Origin: Bin87 sp963666415
Lineage (GTDB): Bacteria > Chloroflexota > Dehalococcoidia > Lucifugimonadales > UBA3495
Reading direction: 5' to 3'
NCBI GenBank assembly: GCA_963666415.2
Contig: CAXXPD010000003.1
Span: 1,984,001 to 2,048,000 of the forward strand
Length of the DNA: 64,000 nucleotides
Positions 53,564 through 60,879 of the stretch are shown one piece after another (position 1 is the first letter of the stretch; each line of letters starts with the position of its first letter). Both the position numbers and the translations under genes were made by a program. The notes under the pieces are model-generated. The model was not told the DNA's origin and made no database searches. It saw only the letters and a program-made list of their open reading frames with translations.

Positions 53564-54220
53564 TTAGGGGAGTTGCCGGGTTGAGGGATGTGGCCGGGGT
53601 GCGAATCGGTCGAGCAACGCCCATCCGCCGGGCACCACCAGACTGGCAGCAATCAGCTTGATGAGGTCGCCGGGAATGAAGGGGAACAACCCGCACTGCC
53701 AAACGTCGGCGCAACCCCAGGCACCGGCAGCGTCGGCGGGCAGGAAAAAGTTCAACTGGAGCAGGCCTGGCACGTACAGCGCCGCGTTGCCGAGCAGCAT
53801 GGCCGCCAGCACCCAGGGCCGACGGCTCCATCCCCGCTGGCACAGGTAGCCGACGAGCGCCGCAGCCGGGATGAATCCGACGATGTAGCCGCCGGAGGGC
53901 AGCAACCAAAACCAGCCTGATGCTCCCCCGGCGAAGAACGGCAGGAAGGCTCCTTCCACAGCGTACAAAGCCAACGCCGCCCCGCCGCGCCATCCGCCCA
54001 GCAGCGCGCCCACTAGCAGCACGGCGAAGGTCTGCCCGGTGATGGGCACCGGGGTGAATCCCAGCGGCACTTTGATTTGGGCCAACAACGCTACCAGCAG
54101 GCTGCCGGCGACAATCAGCGCGATGTCGCGCGCGAGGCGGGCCGCGCCGTCGGACCCGGGAAGGATGAGGTCGGCCAGCGTGCCTGCCGCCAGGGTGGTC
54201 GAATTGGATTGAACTTTCAT
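53564..54220 (-). CDS. bioY: Biotin transporter BioY
   Basis: 218 residues from ATG 54220; a TTG at 54235 lies upstream in frame. A BioY S-component of an ECF transporter with about six TM helices: IALIVAGSLLVALLAQIKVP, then LGFTPVPITGQTFAVLLVGA with the conserved FTPVPITGQTF stretch, later LPSGGYIVGFIPAAALVGYL and GDLIKLIAASLVVPGGWALL. These match the BioY consensus. No ECF A/A'/T genes are in this window, so it may act alone or with components elsewhere. No biotin-regulatory motif was recognised upstream. Confidence 0.92.
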   Translation of the reverse strand: MKVQSNSTTLAAGTLADLILPGSDGAARLARDIALIVAGSLLVALLAQIKVPLGFTPVPITGQTFAVLLVGALLGGWRGGAALALYAVEGAFLPFFAGGASGWFWLLPSGGYIVGFIPAAALVGYLCQRGWSRRPWVLAAMLLGNAALYVPGLLQLNFFLPADAAGAWGCADVWQCGLFPFIPGDLIKLIAASLVVPGGWALLDRFAPRPHPSTRQLP

Positions 54221-54608
54221 GGTTTGCGGGTACAACCGATGGTGTCATCTGGGGCGTTGGTCAGTAGATATGCCGATGGGCAATGCGCACCGTGACCATA
54301 TATCCTATACAGCAAATTGGCGGTCGTCAAACCGAAATCGGTGGTGTAGGCGCTGGTGGCGGAATCGTGGGCCGAGTGCCGGCGAATGCGTCCGTTTCGC
54401 CCGTCCATTTTGGCATTCTGAGCGGAACAGCGCCTCATGCGTACACACTTTGTCATTACGAGCGTAGCATGGCAATCCCATCGCCGTAGCAACGGCGGTT
54501 CGCCGACGTGTGTTCAGTCTCATCGAGATTGCCACGTCCCTCGACGAGCTCGGGATGAGCGGGCGCTCCTGGCAATGACAGATTAAAGTGGGTACGCGTG
54601 AGCGGAAC
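54221..54608. other. Intergenic with a palindromic dispersed repeat and IS66 duplication
   Basis: A dispersed-repeat unit lies at about 54450-54585 (CATTACGAGCGTAGCATGGC ... CGGGCGCTCCTGGCAATGAC) with its two ends inverted, so it can fold into a long hairpin. It shares AGCAACGGCGGTTCGCCGAC with the unit at 60251. AGCGGAAC at 54601-54608 is the left target duplication of the IS66 copy 3. Confidence 0.65.
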
Positions 54609-56103
54609 GTAACAGTTCAGACTTGGTGAGGTGAATTGGCCGAAGGCGAGGTAACAGTTCAGACTTGGTGAAGTAAATTGGCCGAAGGCGGGCTGCCAGA
54701 CGCTGGCACGGGTGGCGGTGGTTATGTCATATAGAGGGAGTGGATACTGAGAGTGACCTGACCACCGCCAGTCGCGATGTTCTCATCGCCATCATCGCCC
54801 AACTACAGGCCACCGTTCTGGAACAGCAGCGGGTGATTGAGCGGTTGGAGCGGCGGGTTGCCGAACTGGAAGGCCAGGCGAAACCGGGCGGCCCGCCCCG
54901 AATGCCCGGCCTCAAGTCCAGTTCGGGCCGCCAGCCGCCAGCGCAGCAGCCGCCCAGCAAGCAGCGACGCCACGGCTTCGCCCGCCCGCGCATGACACCG
55001 ACCCATCGGGTGGAGCACGTGGTGGAGAGTTGTCCCGATTGCGGGACGCACCTGACTGGCGGCTGGGTCCAGCGCACCCGGGAAGTCATCGAGTTGCCGG
55101 TGGTTCCGGTGCAAGTCACCGAGCATGTCTTCATCGCCAGGACCTGCCCAGTGTGTCGGCGGCGCCGAGTGCCCACCGCGCAACTGGACGGCGTGGCACT
55201 GGGGCGCCAACGCCTGGGCGTCAACCTGATCAGCCGCATCGCCACGCTACGGGAAGAAGGGCGGCTGCCGATCCGCAGCATCCAGTGGTATCTGCGCACC
55301 GTCCATCAGCTGCGCCTCAGCGTGGGGGCCATCGTGAGCGCCATTCACCAGACCGCGCAACAGGCCCAACCAGCGGTGGCTGGGATTGTGGACCGCATCC
55401 GCGCCAGCCCAGTGGTCCACGCCGACGAAACCGGCTGGCGCCAGAATGGGAACAACGGTTACGTCTGGACTTTCAGCACCCCCACCGAGCGCTATTTCCT
55501 GCGGCGGGGTCGGGGCAAGGCGGTGGTGGACGAGGCGCTGAGCGAGTCGTTCTCCGGAGTGCTGGTCAGCGATTTCTACGCCGCCTACCACCATTACGAT
55601 GGCCCCAAGCAACGGTGCTGGGCCCACCTGTTGCGGGACATCCACGACCTGGTGGCGCTCTACCCCAAGGACACCGCGCTGGCCCAGTGGGCCGCGGCAG
55701 TCCATCAGCTCTATGTCGAGGCCAGGTCTTTCACCCATCCTCAGGCACGACGACGGCGCACCGCTCAACTGGCCTGGGAGCGGCAGCTGCTGGTCATCTG
55801 CCAGCCCTTCCTGGCTGACCCGCTAGCTCTGCAGGGCCGGCTGTGCCGGCGCATCGAGCGCCACATCAAGGAACTCTTCGTCTTCGTGGCCGAACCGGAC
55901 GTGCCGTCGGACAACAACCCCGCCGAGCGCAGCCTGCGCCATCTGGTTATCAGCCGCAAGGTCAGCGGCGGCACCCGGTCGGAACGTGGTACCGAGAGCA
56001 AGATGACGCTGGCATCGGTCTTCGGCACCTGGCGCGCACGAGGCCTGAACCCCCTCGCCGCCTGCCGCCAACTGCTCACTTCCCCTCAAATTTGAACAGT
56101 TAC
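54609..56103 (+). mobile_element. IS66-type element, copy 3 with duplicated left end
   Basis: Exact target duplication AGCGGAAC (54601-54608 and 56104-56111). The left terminal 42 bp (54609-54650) is repeated directly at 54651-54692, with two differences, so the left end is a tandem double. Total 1,495 bp; without the extra unit it matches copy 1 in length. It lies 55 bp upstream of the polX start. Confidence 0.92.
54740..56095 (+). CDS. IS66-type transposase (TnpC), intact copy
   Basis: 451 residues from GTG 54740; no lesion. The N-terminal helix LQATVLEQQRVIERLERRVA precedes a zinc ribbon CPDCGTHLTGG and CPVCRRRR, where a Cys is replaced by Arg relative to the copy-2 CPACRRRC. The catalytic residues are in VVHADETGWRQN, LVSDFYAAYHHYDG and SDNNPAERSLRHLVISRKVS. 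It is closely similar to the other two copies but has diverged in the linker and C-terminus (SFTHPQARRRRTAQLAWERQ). Confidence 0.94.
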   Translation: MDTESDLTTASRDVLIAIIAQLQATVLEQQRVIERLERRVAELEGQAKPGGPPRMPGLKSSSGRQPPAQQPPSKQRRHGFARPRMTPTHRVEHVVESCPDCGTHLTGGWVQRTREVIELPVVPVQVTEHVFIARTCPVCRRRRVPTAQLDGVALGRQRLGVNLISRIATLREEGRLPIRSIQWYLRTVHQLRLSVGAIVSAIHQTAQQAQPAVAGIVDRIRASPVVHADETGWRQNGNNGYVWTFSTPTERYFLRRGRGKAVVDEALSESFSGVLVSDFYAAYHHYDGPKQRCWAHLLRDIHDLVALYPKDTALAQWAAAVHQLYVEARSFTHPQARRRRTAQLAWERQLLVICQPFLADPLALQGRLCRRIERHIKELFVFVAEPDVPSDNNPAERSLRHLVISRKVSGGTRSERGTESKMTLASVFGTWRARGLNPLAACRQLLTSPQI

Positions 56104-56157
56104 AGCGGAACAGCACTGCTTGCCCACCCTCGCGGGCCGGTGTTATTGTAGTATCCC

Positions 56158-57945
56158 ATGACTACGCGAATCAGTAACGAAGACATCGTGCGCCTGTTCA
56201 GCGAAATGGCGGCCATGCTGGAAATCAAGGGCGACTCGGTTTTCAAAATCCGGGCATACCAGCGCGCGGCGAACACCATTGAGCAGCTGAGCTGGTCGTT
56301 GGCTGCTGCTGTTGCCGATGGTGACGACCTGCGGAAAGTTTCCGGTATTGGCAAGGCCATCAGCGAGAAGGTTCAGGAATATGTGGCGACCGGCCGAGTG
56401 GCGGCTTACGACCGCTTGGCTGAAGAATTGCCCGCCAACGTGCTGGAGCTGCTGGAAGTCCCTGGCATGGGCCCCAAGACCGTCAAGGCAGCCACGCAGG
56501 AGCTGGGCATCGGATCGATCGCCGACCTGGAAATGGCCGCCCTGGATGGCCGGCTGGCGCAACTGCCGCGCATGGGGAAGCGGTCGGCGGAAAATATCCT
56601 GCGGCACATCCGGGCCCGACGCATGCGCTCGGACCGTACCCCGTTGGGTATCGCAACCGAAACCTACGAGGCCATCACCGCGGCATTGTTTGAGGCGTGC
56701 CCCAGCCTGGTGAGCGTTACCGCTGCCGGATCGCTGCGCCGATGGGAAGAAACGATCGGCGACCTCGATCTCATAGCCGTGTCGGAACGACCCGAGGAGA
56801 CGGGCCCGGCGCTGGCGACATTGCCGTCGGTTCGCGAAGTCCTGGTTGCAGGCGACGCCAAGACATCGGTGGTGGTGGACCCGGGCATCCAGATCGATTT
56901 GCGCATCGGGGAGCCGGATGCGATGGGAGCCATGCTGCAATACTTCACCGGCAGCCAGCAGCACAACATTCGCCTCCGGGACTACGCCAACCGGCAAGGT
57001 TTGTCCCTGAACGAGTACGGCATAACTGTAATTGAAAATGGCGAGACGGAGCGGTTTGCCGACGAGGCGTCGTTCTATGGGCGGTTGGGTCTGCCTTGGA
57101 TACCGCCGGAATTGCGCCGCGGCTCCGATGAACTGGACGCCGCCCGCAACGGCAGCTTGCCCGAATTGCTTGTTGAGTCTGATTTGCGCGGCGACCTGCA
57201 TCTGCACAGCGACTGGAGCGATGGCAAGTTTCCCCTGGAGGAGATGGTCGCAGCGGTGGCGGCCATGGGCTACGAATACATGGCGTTGACCGACCACTCC
57301 CAAGGGCTGGGCGTGGCTAACGGTCTGACTCCGGAGCGCCTGGAACGCCAGATCGGGGTGCTAAAGGCGCTGCAGGAACGCTACGGAATGACCATCCTGT
57401 GCGGCTCCGAGGTCGACATCCGTGCCGACGGTGCGATGGATTTCCCTAACGACGTGCTGGCGATGCTGGATTGGGTGATTGCGTCGGTGCACAACGCGAT
57501 GAGTCAGGAACGCGAAGTTATGACAGACCGGATCATGCGCGCGATGGAGAACCCTTACGTAACGGTCATCGGCCATGCGTCCACCAGATTGTTGGGTCGA
57601 CGAGACCCGGTGGAATTCGACATTGAGGCATTGCTCCAGACCGCCCGAGATACCGGAACTGCAATGGAGATCAACGCCGCTCCCGAACGCCTTGATTTGA
57701 AGGATACCCACGCCGCCCGCGCCCGGGAGTTGGGCGTCCCGTTGGTCATCAATACCGATTCTCACCACGTGGACGGATTGGTAAACCGGCGGTTCGGCGT
57801 GGCGGTAGCCCGGCGCGCGTGGTGCGGCCCCGAGCACATCCTGAATACCTACCCACGGGAGGCATTCCTCGGCTGGCTGCGTTCTCCCAAACCGCGGCGA
57901 ACCGCCCACTTCGCGTCGATGATGTCGGCGGGCGCCACCAGGTAG
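56158..57945 (+). CDS. polX: DNA polymerase/3'-5' exonuclease PolX
   Basis: 595 residues: an N-terminal family X polymerase and a C-terminal PHP domain, the bacterial PolX layout. Helix-hairpin-helix segments appear as LRKVSGIGKAISEKVQEYVA and LLEVPGMGPKTVKAATQELG. The nucleotidyl-transferase motif is GSLRRWEETIGDLDLIAV near residues 190-208, with the paired Asp residues. The PHP metal site starts DLHLHSDWSDG near residue 343, with ALTDHSQGLG and later VIGHASTRLLGRRD and INTDSHHVDGL. It works in repair gap-filling. The IS66 copy 3 ends 54 bp upstream and may separate it from its native promoter. Confidence 0.95.
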   Translation: MTTRISNEDIVRLFSEMAAMLEIKGDSVFKIRAYQRAANTIEQLSWSLAAAVADGDDLRKVSGIGKAISEKVQEYVATGRVAAYDRLAEELPANVLELLEVPGMGPKTVKAATQELGIGSIADLEMAALDGRLAQLPRMGKRSAENILRHIRARRMRSDRTPLGIATETYEAITAALFEACPSLVSVTAAGSLRRWEETIGDLDLIAVSERPEETGPALATLPSVREVLVAGDAKTSVVVDPGIQIDLRIGEPDAMGAMLQYFTGSQQHNIRLRDYANRQGLSLNEYGITVIENGETERFADEASFYGRLGLPWIPPELRRGSDELDAARNGSLPELLVESDLRGDLHLHSDWSDGKFPLEEMVAAVAAMGYEYMALTDHSQGLGVANGLTPERLERQIGVLKALQERYGMTILCGSEVDIRADGAMDFPNDVLAMLDWVIASVHNAMSQEREVMTDRIMRAMENPYVTVIGHASTRLLGRRDPVEFDIEALLQTARDTGTAMEINAAPERLDLKDTHAARARELGVPLVINTDSHHVDGLVNRRFGVAVARRAWCGPEHILNTYPREAFLGWLRSPKPRRTAHFASMMSAGATR

Positions 57946-57950
57946 CCGGA

Positions 57951-58742
57951 ATGACCACTGTCGCTGATGAGGTTGGCTTCCTGGTCGCCACCACCCACCT
58001 GGACAACAACGGCTCCACCGTTGCGAGTCTTCGGGTTATAGACCGTTTGCGAACCACTGCGGGCCGCACCGAGCCCTGGTACCGGGCAATACTACGCGCA
58101 ATCAGCGAATGGACGTTGGCGTCGGAAGACGTCGCCCATCGTCGCTGGCACTATGTCATTGCTGGCGAAGCGCTGGACTGGATTACGTTGGCACACCGCC
58201 TCTCCACCGAAATTCCCGACGCCATCCCAACGGCCGAGCTGAATGCGTTGCTATTCAGAGGCCGATTGCCCCGGGATATTGACCCGGAGCAATTCCGCAA
58301 CAGCATCGGCCGTTACCGTTACACGGCGCACCTGAATTTCTGGTACGGAGTAACGGTGGAGGAAGCGCTGCAGTTGGCCGTTGAAGACACGATACGTAAA
58401 CACCGGCGGGCCCTGTGTTATCAGGATAACGAAACGGTAGTACAGGAAGCTTACCGGCATCTGTACGGCGCAACTCAATCTGAACTGGCCGACCAATTTT
58501 TGTCGGTGTCGGGTGGCCAGTGGGGCAATGACCTGAATGAGTTGTCGCTGACGGCGTACCAGGAGTTCACCTACTGGCTGTTCAAAAAGCGCGTCCACAA
58601 GTGGCACCCCGCCCGGGTCGCCAGCGACACCCGCCGGGGACTGGAAAAATTGCGGGTGCTGCAGTCTGGCGCTGAACCCGACCAACGCGAAAACCCCATT
58701 GCGTCGGGCTACGTTATTCAGGGTTATTTGCCACCCGGTTGA
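57951..58742 (+). CDS. Conserved hypothetical protein downstream of polX
   Basis: 263 residues from ATG 57951, 5 bp after the polX stop, so co-transcription is likely. The frame is open upstream inside polX, but that part is a shadow. No named family was recognised. It is soluble and helical, with many Trp/His/Tyr (SEDVAHRRWHYVIAGEALDW, RYRYTAHLNFWYGVTVEEAL) and ends GYVIQGYLPPG. The terminator at 58771 follows it. Confidence 0.75.
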   Translation: MTTVADEVGFLVATTHLDNNGSTVASLRVIDRLRTTAGRTEPWYRAILRAISEWTLASEDVAHRRWHYVIAGEALDWITLAHRLSTEIPDAIPTAELNALLFRGRLPRDIDPEQFRNSIGRYRYTAHLNFWYGVTVEEALQLAVEDTIRKHRRALCYQDNETVVQEAYRHLYGATQSELADQFLSVSGGQWGNDLNELSLTAYQEFTYWLFKKRVHKWHPARVASDTRRGLEKLRVLQSGAEPDQRENPIASGYVIQGYLPPG

Positions 58743-58770
58743 TGCTTCCCCCGTTAGTCCCCGAACAAAA

Positions 58771-58804
58771 AACGGCCCGCTGCAATGTGATGCAGCGGGC
58801 CGTT
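58771..58804. terminator. Bidirectional terminator between convergent genes
   Basis: AACGGCCCGCTGCA (58771-58784) and TGCAGCGGGCCGTT (58791-58804) form a 14-bp perfect stem around ATGTGA. It has AAAA on the left and TT on the right, between the polX operon and the oppositely oriented rpsA. Confidence 0.88.
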
Positions 58805-58827
58805 TTGATTCCAGGGTTGGCAGTGGG

Positions 58828-59922
58828 CTACAGACCGTAAACCTTTCGGTAGCTGAGGCTCATGCGTTTGCGCTCGGTGTCGATGCTGAGGATCTGCACC
58901 TTGATTTGCTGGCCCTGATAGACGATCTCTTTGGGATGTTCCATCCGACGGGCGGACAACTCGGAGATGTGGACGAGACCCTCGACCCAATCCTCCAGCT
59001 TGACGAACGCCCCAAAATCCATCAGGCGCGTAACCGTGCCATCAACCACATCGCCAACCTGATAACGCTCGGGTACTGAGTCCCAAGGCTCGGGCTGAGT
59101 CCGCTTCAGGCTCAACGAAATCTTGCTGTTTTCCTTGTCGACGCGGAGAACCTTGAGCGTGAGTTCATCGCCAATGCTAACCACTTCCTCCGGTGACTTG
59201 ACCATCGCCCAAGACAACTCGGAGATGGGCACCAATCCTTCAGCATCACCCAGGTCGACAAACGCGCCGAAACCGCGCATCGAGCGCACGGTTCCCTGAA
59301 CAATCTGTCCTTCCTCCAGCACTTCCAACAGGCGTTCCTTGGCCTCGTTGCGGAGTTGACGCCAGATGCGCCGTTCCGTCAGCACCAGTTTCTCGCGTTG
59401 GGCATCCAGTTCCAGGATGTTGAAACGGGCCTCTTCGCCGATGCGGGCATCCAGATGCTCGATGCGCCCTTCCTTGGGCACCGGCGCCATCTGGGAGAAG
59501 GGAACGAAACCGCGGACCCCGTTCCAGTCAACTACCAATCCGCCCTTGTTGTGCTGGACCACCTTGGCGTCGACTTCCGAGTCCTTTTGGTGCAGGTCGA
59601 TTAGATCTTCCCAAACCTGTTTTTCCTGGGCCTGGTCAAAGGAGAAGACGGCCATGCCGCCCGGCCCCCGGTTGTTGAGGTGGATGACCATAACACGCGA
59701 GCCGGGCAGCATGAGTGCCCGTCTCTCGTCGGTCAAAGTGCGCATTTCCTGGGGCGGTACGATTCCTTCGGTCTTTAGTCCGGCGCTGATGACGATTCCT
59801 TCGGCATCAATGCGCACGATTTCCCCGGTTACCAGATCGCCTCGGCGGTAATCCCGTGGCGCAAACGCCGATTCAGGGAGTTCCGACATGTCGGTTACTG
59901 CGTACGGGTCATGGGCTACCAT
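58828..59922 (-). CDS. rpsA: 30S ribosomal protein S1, four S1 repeats
   Basis: 364 residues with four S1 (OB-fold) repeats at about 25-95, 110-175, 195-265 and 280-350. Motifs such as RGDLVTGEIVRIDAEGIVIS, GTVRSMRGFGAFVDLGDAEG and GTVTRLMDFGAFVKLEDWVE are typical; the last repeats read VGLVP/VHISELS-like. This is shorter than the six-repeat proteobacterial S1. AAGGAG precedes the ATG by about 11 nt. It binds mRNA at the 30S platform to start translation. A candidate promoter is at 60030-60058. Confidence 0.9.
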   Translation of the reverse strand: MVAHDPYAVTDMSELPESAFAPRDYRRGDLVTGEIVRIDAEGIVISAGLKTEGIVPPQEMRTLTDERRALMLPGSRVMVIHLNNRGPGGMAVFSFDQAQEKQVWEDLIDLHQKDSEVDAKVVQHNKGGLVVDWNGVRGFVPFSQMAPVPKEGRIEHLDARIGEEARFNILELDAQREKLVLTERRIWRQLRNEAKERLLEVLEEGQIVQGTVRSMRGFGAFVDLGDAEGLVPISELSWAMVKSPEEVVSIGDELTLKVLRVDKENSKISLSLKRTQPEPWDSVPERYQVGDVVDGTVTRLMDFGAFVKLEDWVEGLVHISELSARRMEHPKEIVYQGQQIKVQILSIDTERKRMSLSYRKVYGL

Positions 59923-60250
59923 CAGTATAGTTGCTCCTTAATCTTGCTTACGGCCCAATGTTGCGGCCGCATCGGCGTGGCAGGCAATAGTCTCCTTCGC
60001 GAGACGCTATCCTACAATTCACCTACCTAATAATACTTATGTCGGGGGTTAATTGCAACCGCCTGACTCAGAAATCCCAGAAACGCGCAGATTGGAGGGT
60101 TTGGTGCTGCCCGGTTCTTCGAAATCGCCGCAGGTTGGTGGCTTGCTCCCAGAGGAGACGGTTGCCTAACCATCGTTCCGGCGCAGGCCGGAACCCATGA
60201 GGGTGCCTTGGCGACGAACGTCGTGTTCAGGCCGTTCATACGTACCCACT
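59923..60250. other. 5' region of rpsA
   Basis: Holds the leader and candidate promoter of rpsA. No additional gene is supported. Confidence 0.5.
60030..60058 (-). promoter_or_regulatory. Candidate sigma-70-type promoter for rpsA
   Basis: On the minus strand TTGCAA (60053-60058), a 17-nt spacer and TATTAT (60030-60035). It would give a leader of about 100 nt. Prediction by consensus. Confidence 0.45.
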
Positions 60251-60362
60251 TTGTCATTGCGAGCGTAGCGTGGCAATCCCGTCGTCGAAGCAACGGCGGT
60301 TCGCCGACGTGTGTTCAACCTCACCTAGATCGCCACGTCGCTATGCTCCTCGCAACCACAGG
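60251..60362. repeat. Dispersed GCAAT-type palindromic repeat
   Basis: CATTGCGAGCGTAGCGTGGC at 60254-60273, with an inverted partner near GATCGCCACGTCGCTATGCT and CTCCTCGCAA at 60329-60356. Shares the AGCAACGGCGGTTCGCCGAC internal segment with the 54450 unit. Confidence 0.7.
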
Positions 60363-60378
60363 TTATGCAAAGGTCTCC

Positions 60379-60558
60379 CTAGAAGTCTGGCCGGAAAGCC
60401 AATTTGCCAAGTTTTTGGCGTTGAGTATCAGACGTATTATTGTCGCCTTCGCCGTCATGATGTATGCAAAGCGTCCCGACGATCCATTTACGCGTCGATA
60501 ATCGGCGTAGGGAATACCCCATTTCCCGAAGCATCGGGGTTTCCGGCCGCGTTTCTAG
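60379..60558. repeat. MITE-like repeat copy 2 (180 bp, diverged)
   Basis: CTAGAAGTCTGGCCGGAAAG at the left and GTTTCCGGCCGCGTTTCTAG at the right. The interior is clearly related to, but diverged from, copies 1 and 3. Its right CTAG (60555-60558) is also the left CTAG of copy 3. Confidence 0.85.
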
Positions 60559-60733
60559 AGGTCTGGCCGGAAAGCCATCGGCCGGGTTTTGCACTACGCC
60601 AAGCAGACGTATTACAGTCGTATACGGCGTGATAGTGTATGCAATACGTTTCAAGACCCCATCATTACATCGGTAATCGACGCCAAGAAAATAACGGCTT
60701 GGGGAGAATCGGGGTTCCCGGCCAGATTTCTAG
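60555..60733. repeat. MITE-like repeat copy 3 (179 bp)
   Basis: Nearly identical to 8421-8599 (two substitutions seen: one in CATTACATC, one in GGGTTCCCGG). It lies back-to-back with copy 2, about 150 bp upstream of the valS start. Confidence 0.88.
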
Positions 60734-60879
60734 GTACGACCTCGGTTGCTGCCAGCTCATCAGGTTGACTAAATCAGCAATCGCCGCTCCCCTCAATGTG
60801 GACAATTCCGGGGGTGCGATGCTAACATTTTTGGGATTACATAAACCTGTTGGCTGTTTCCCCGACGATACTGGATGGC

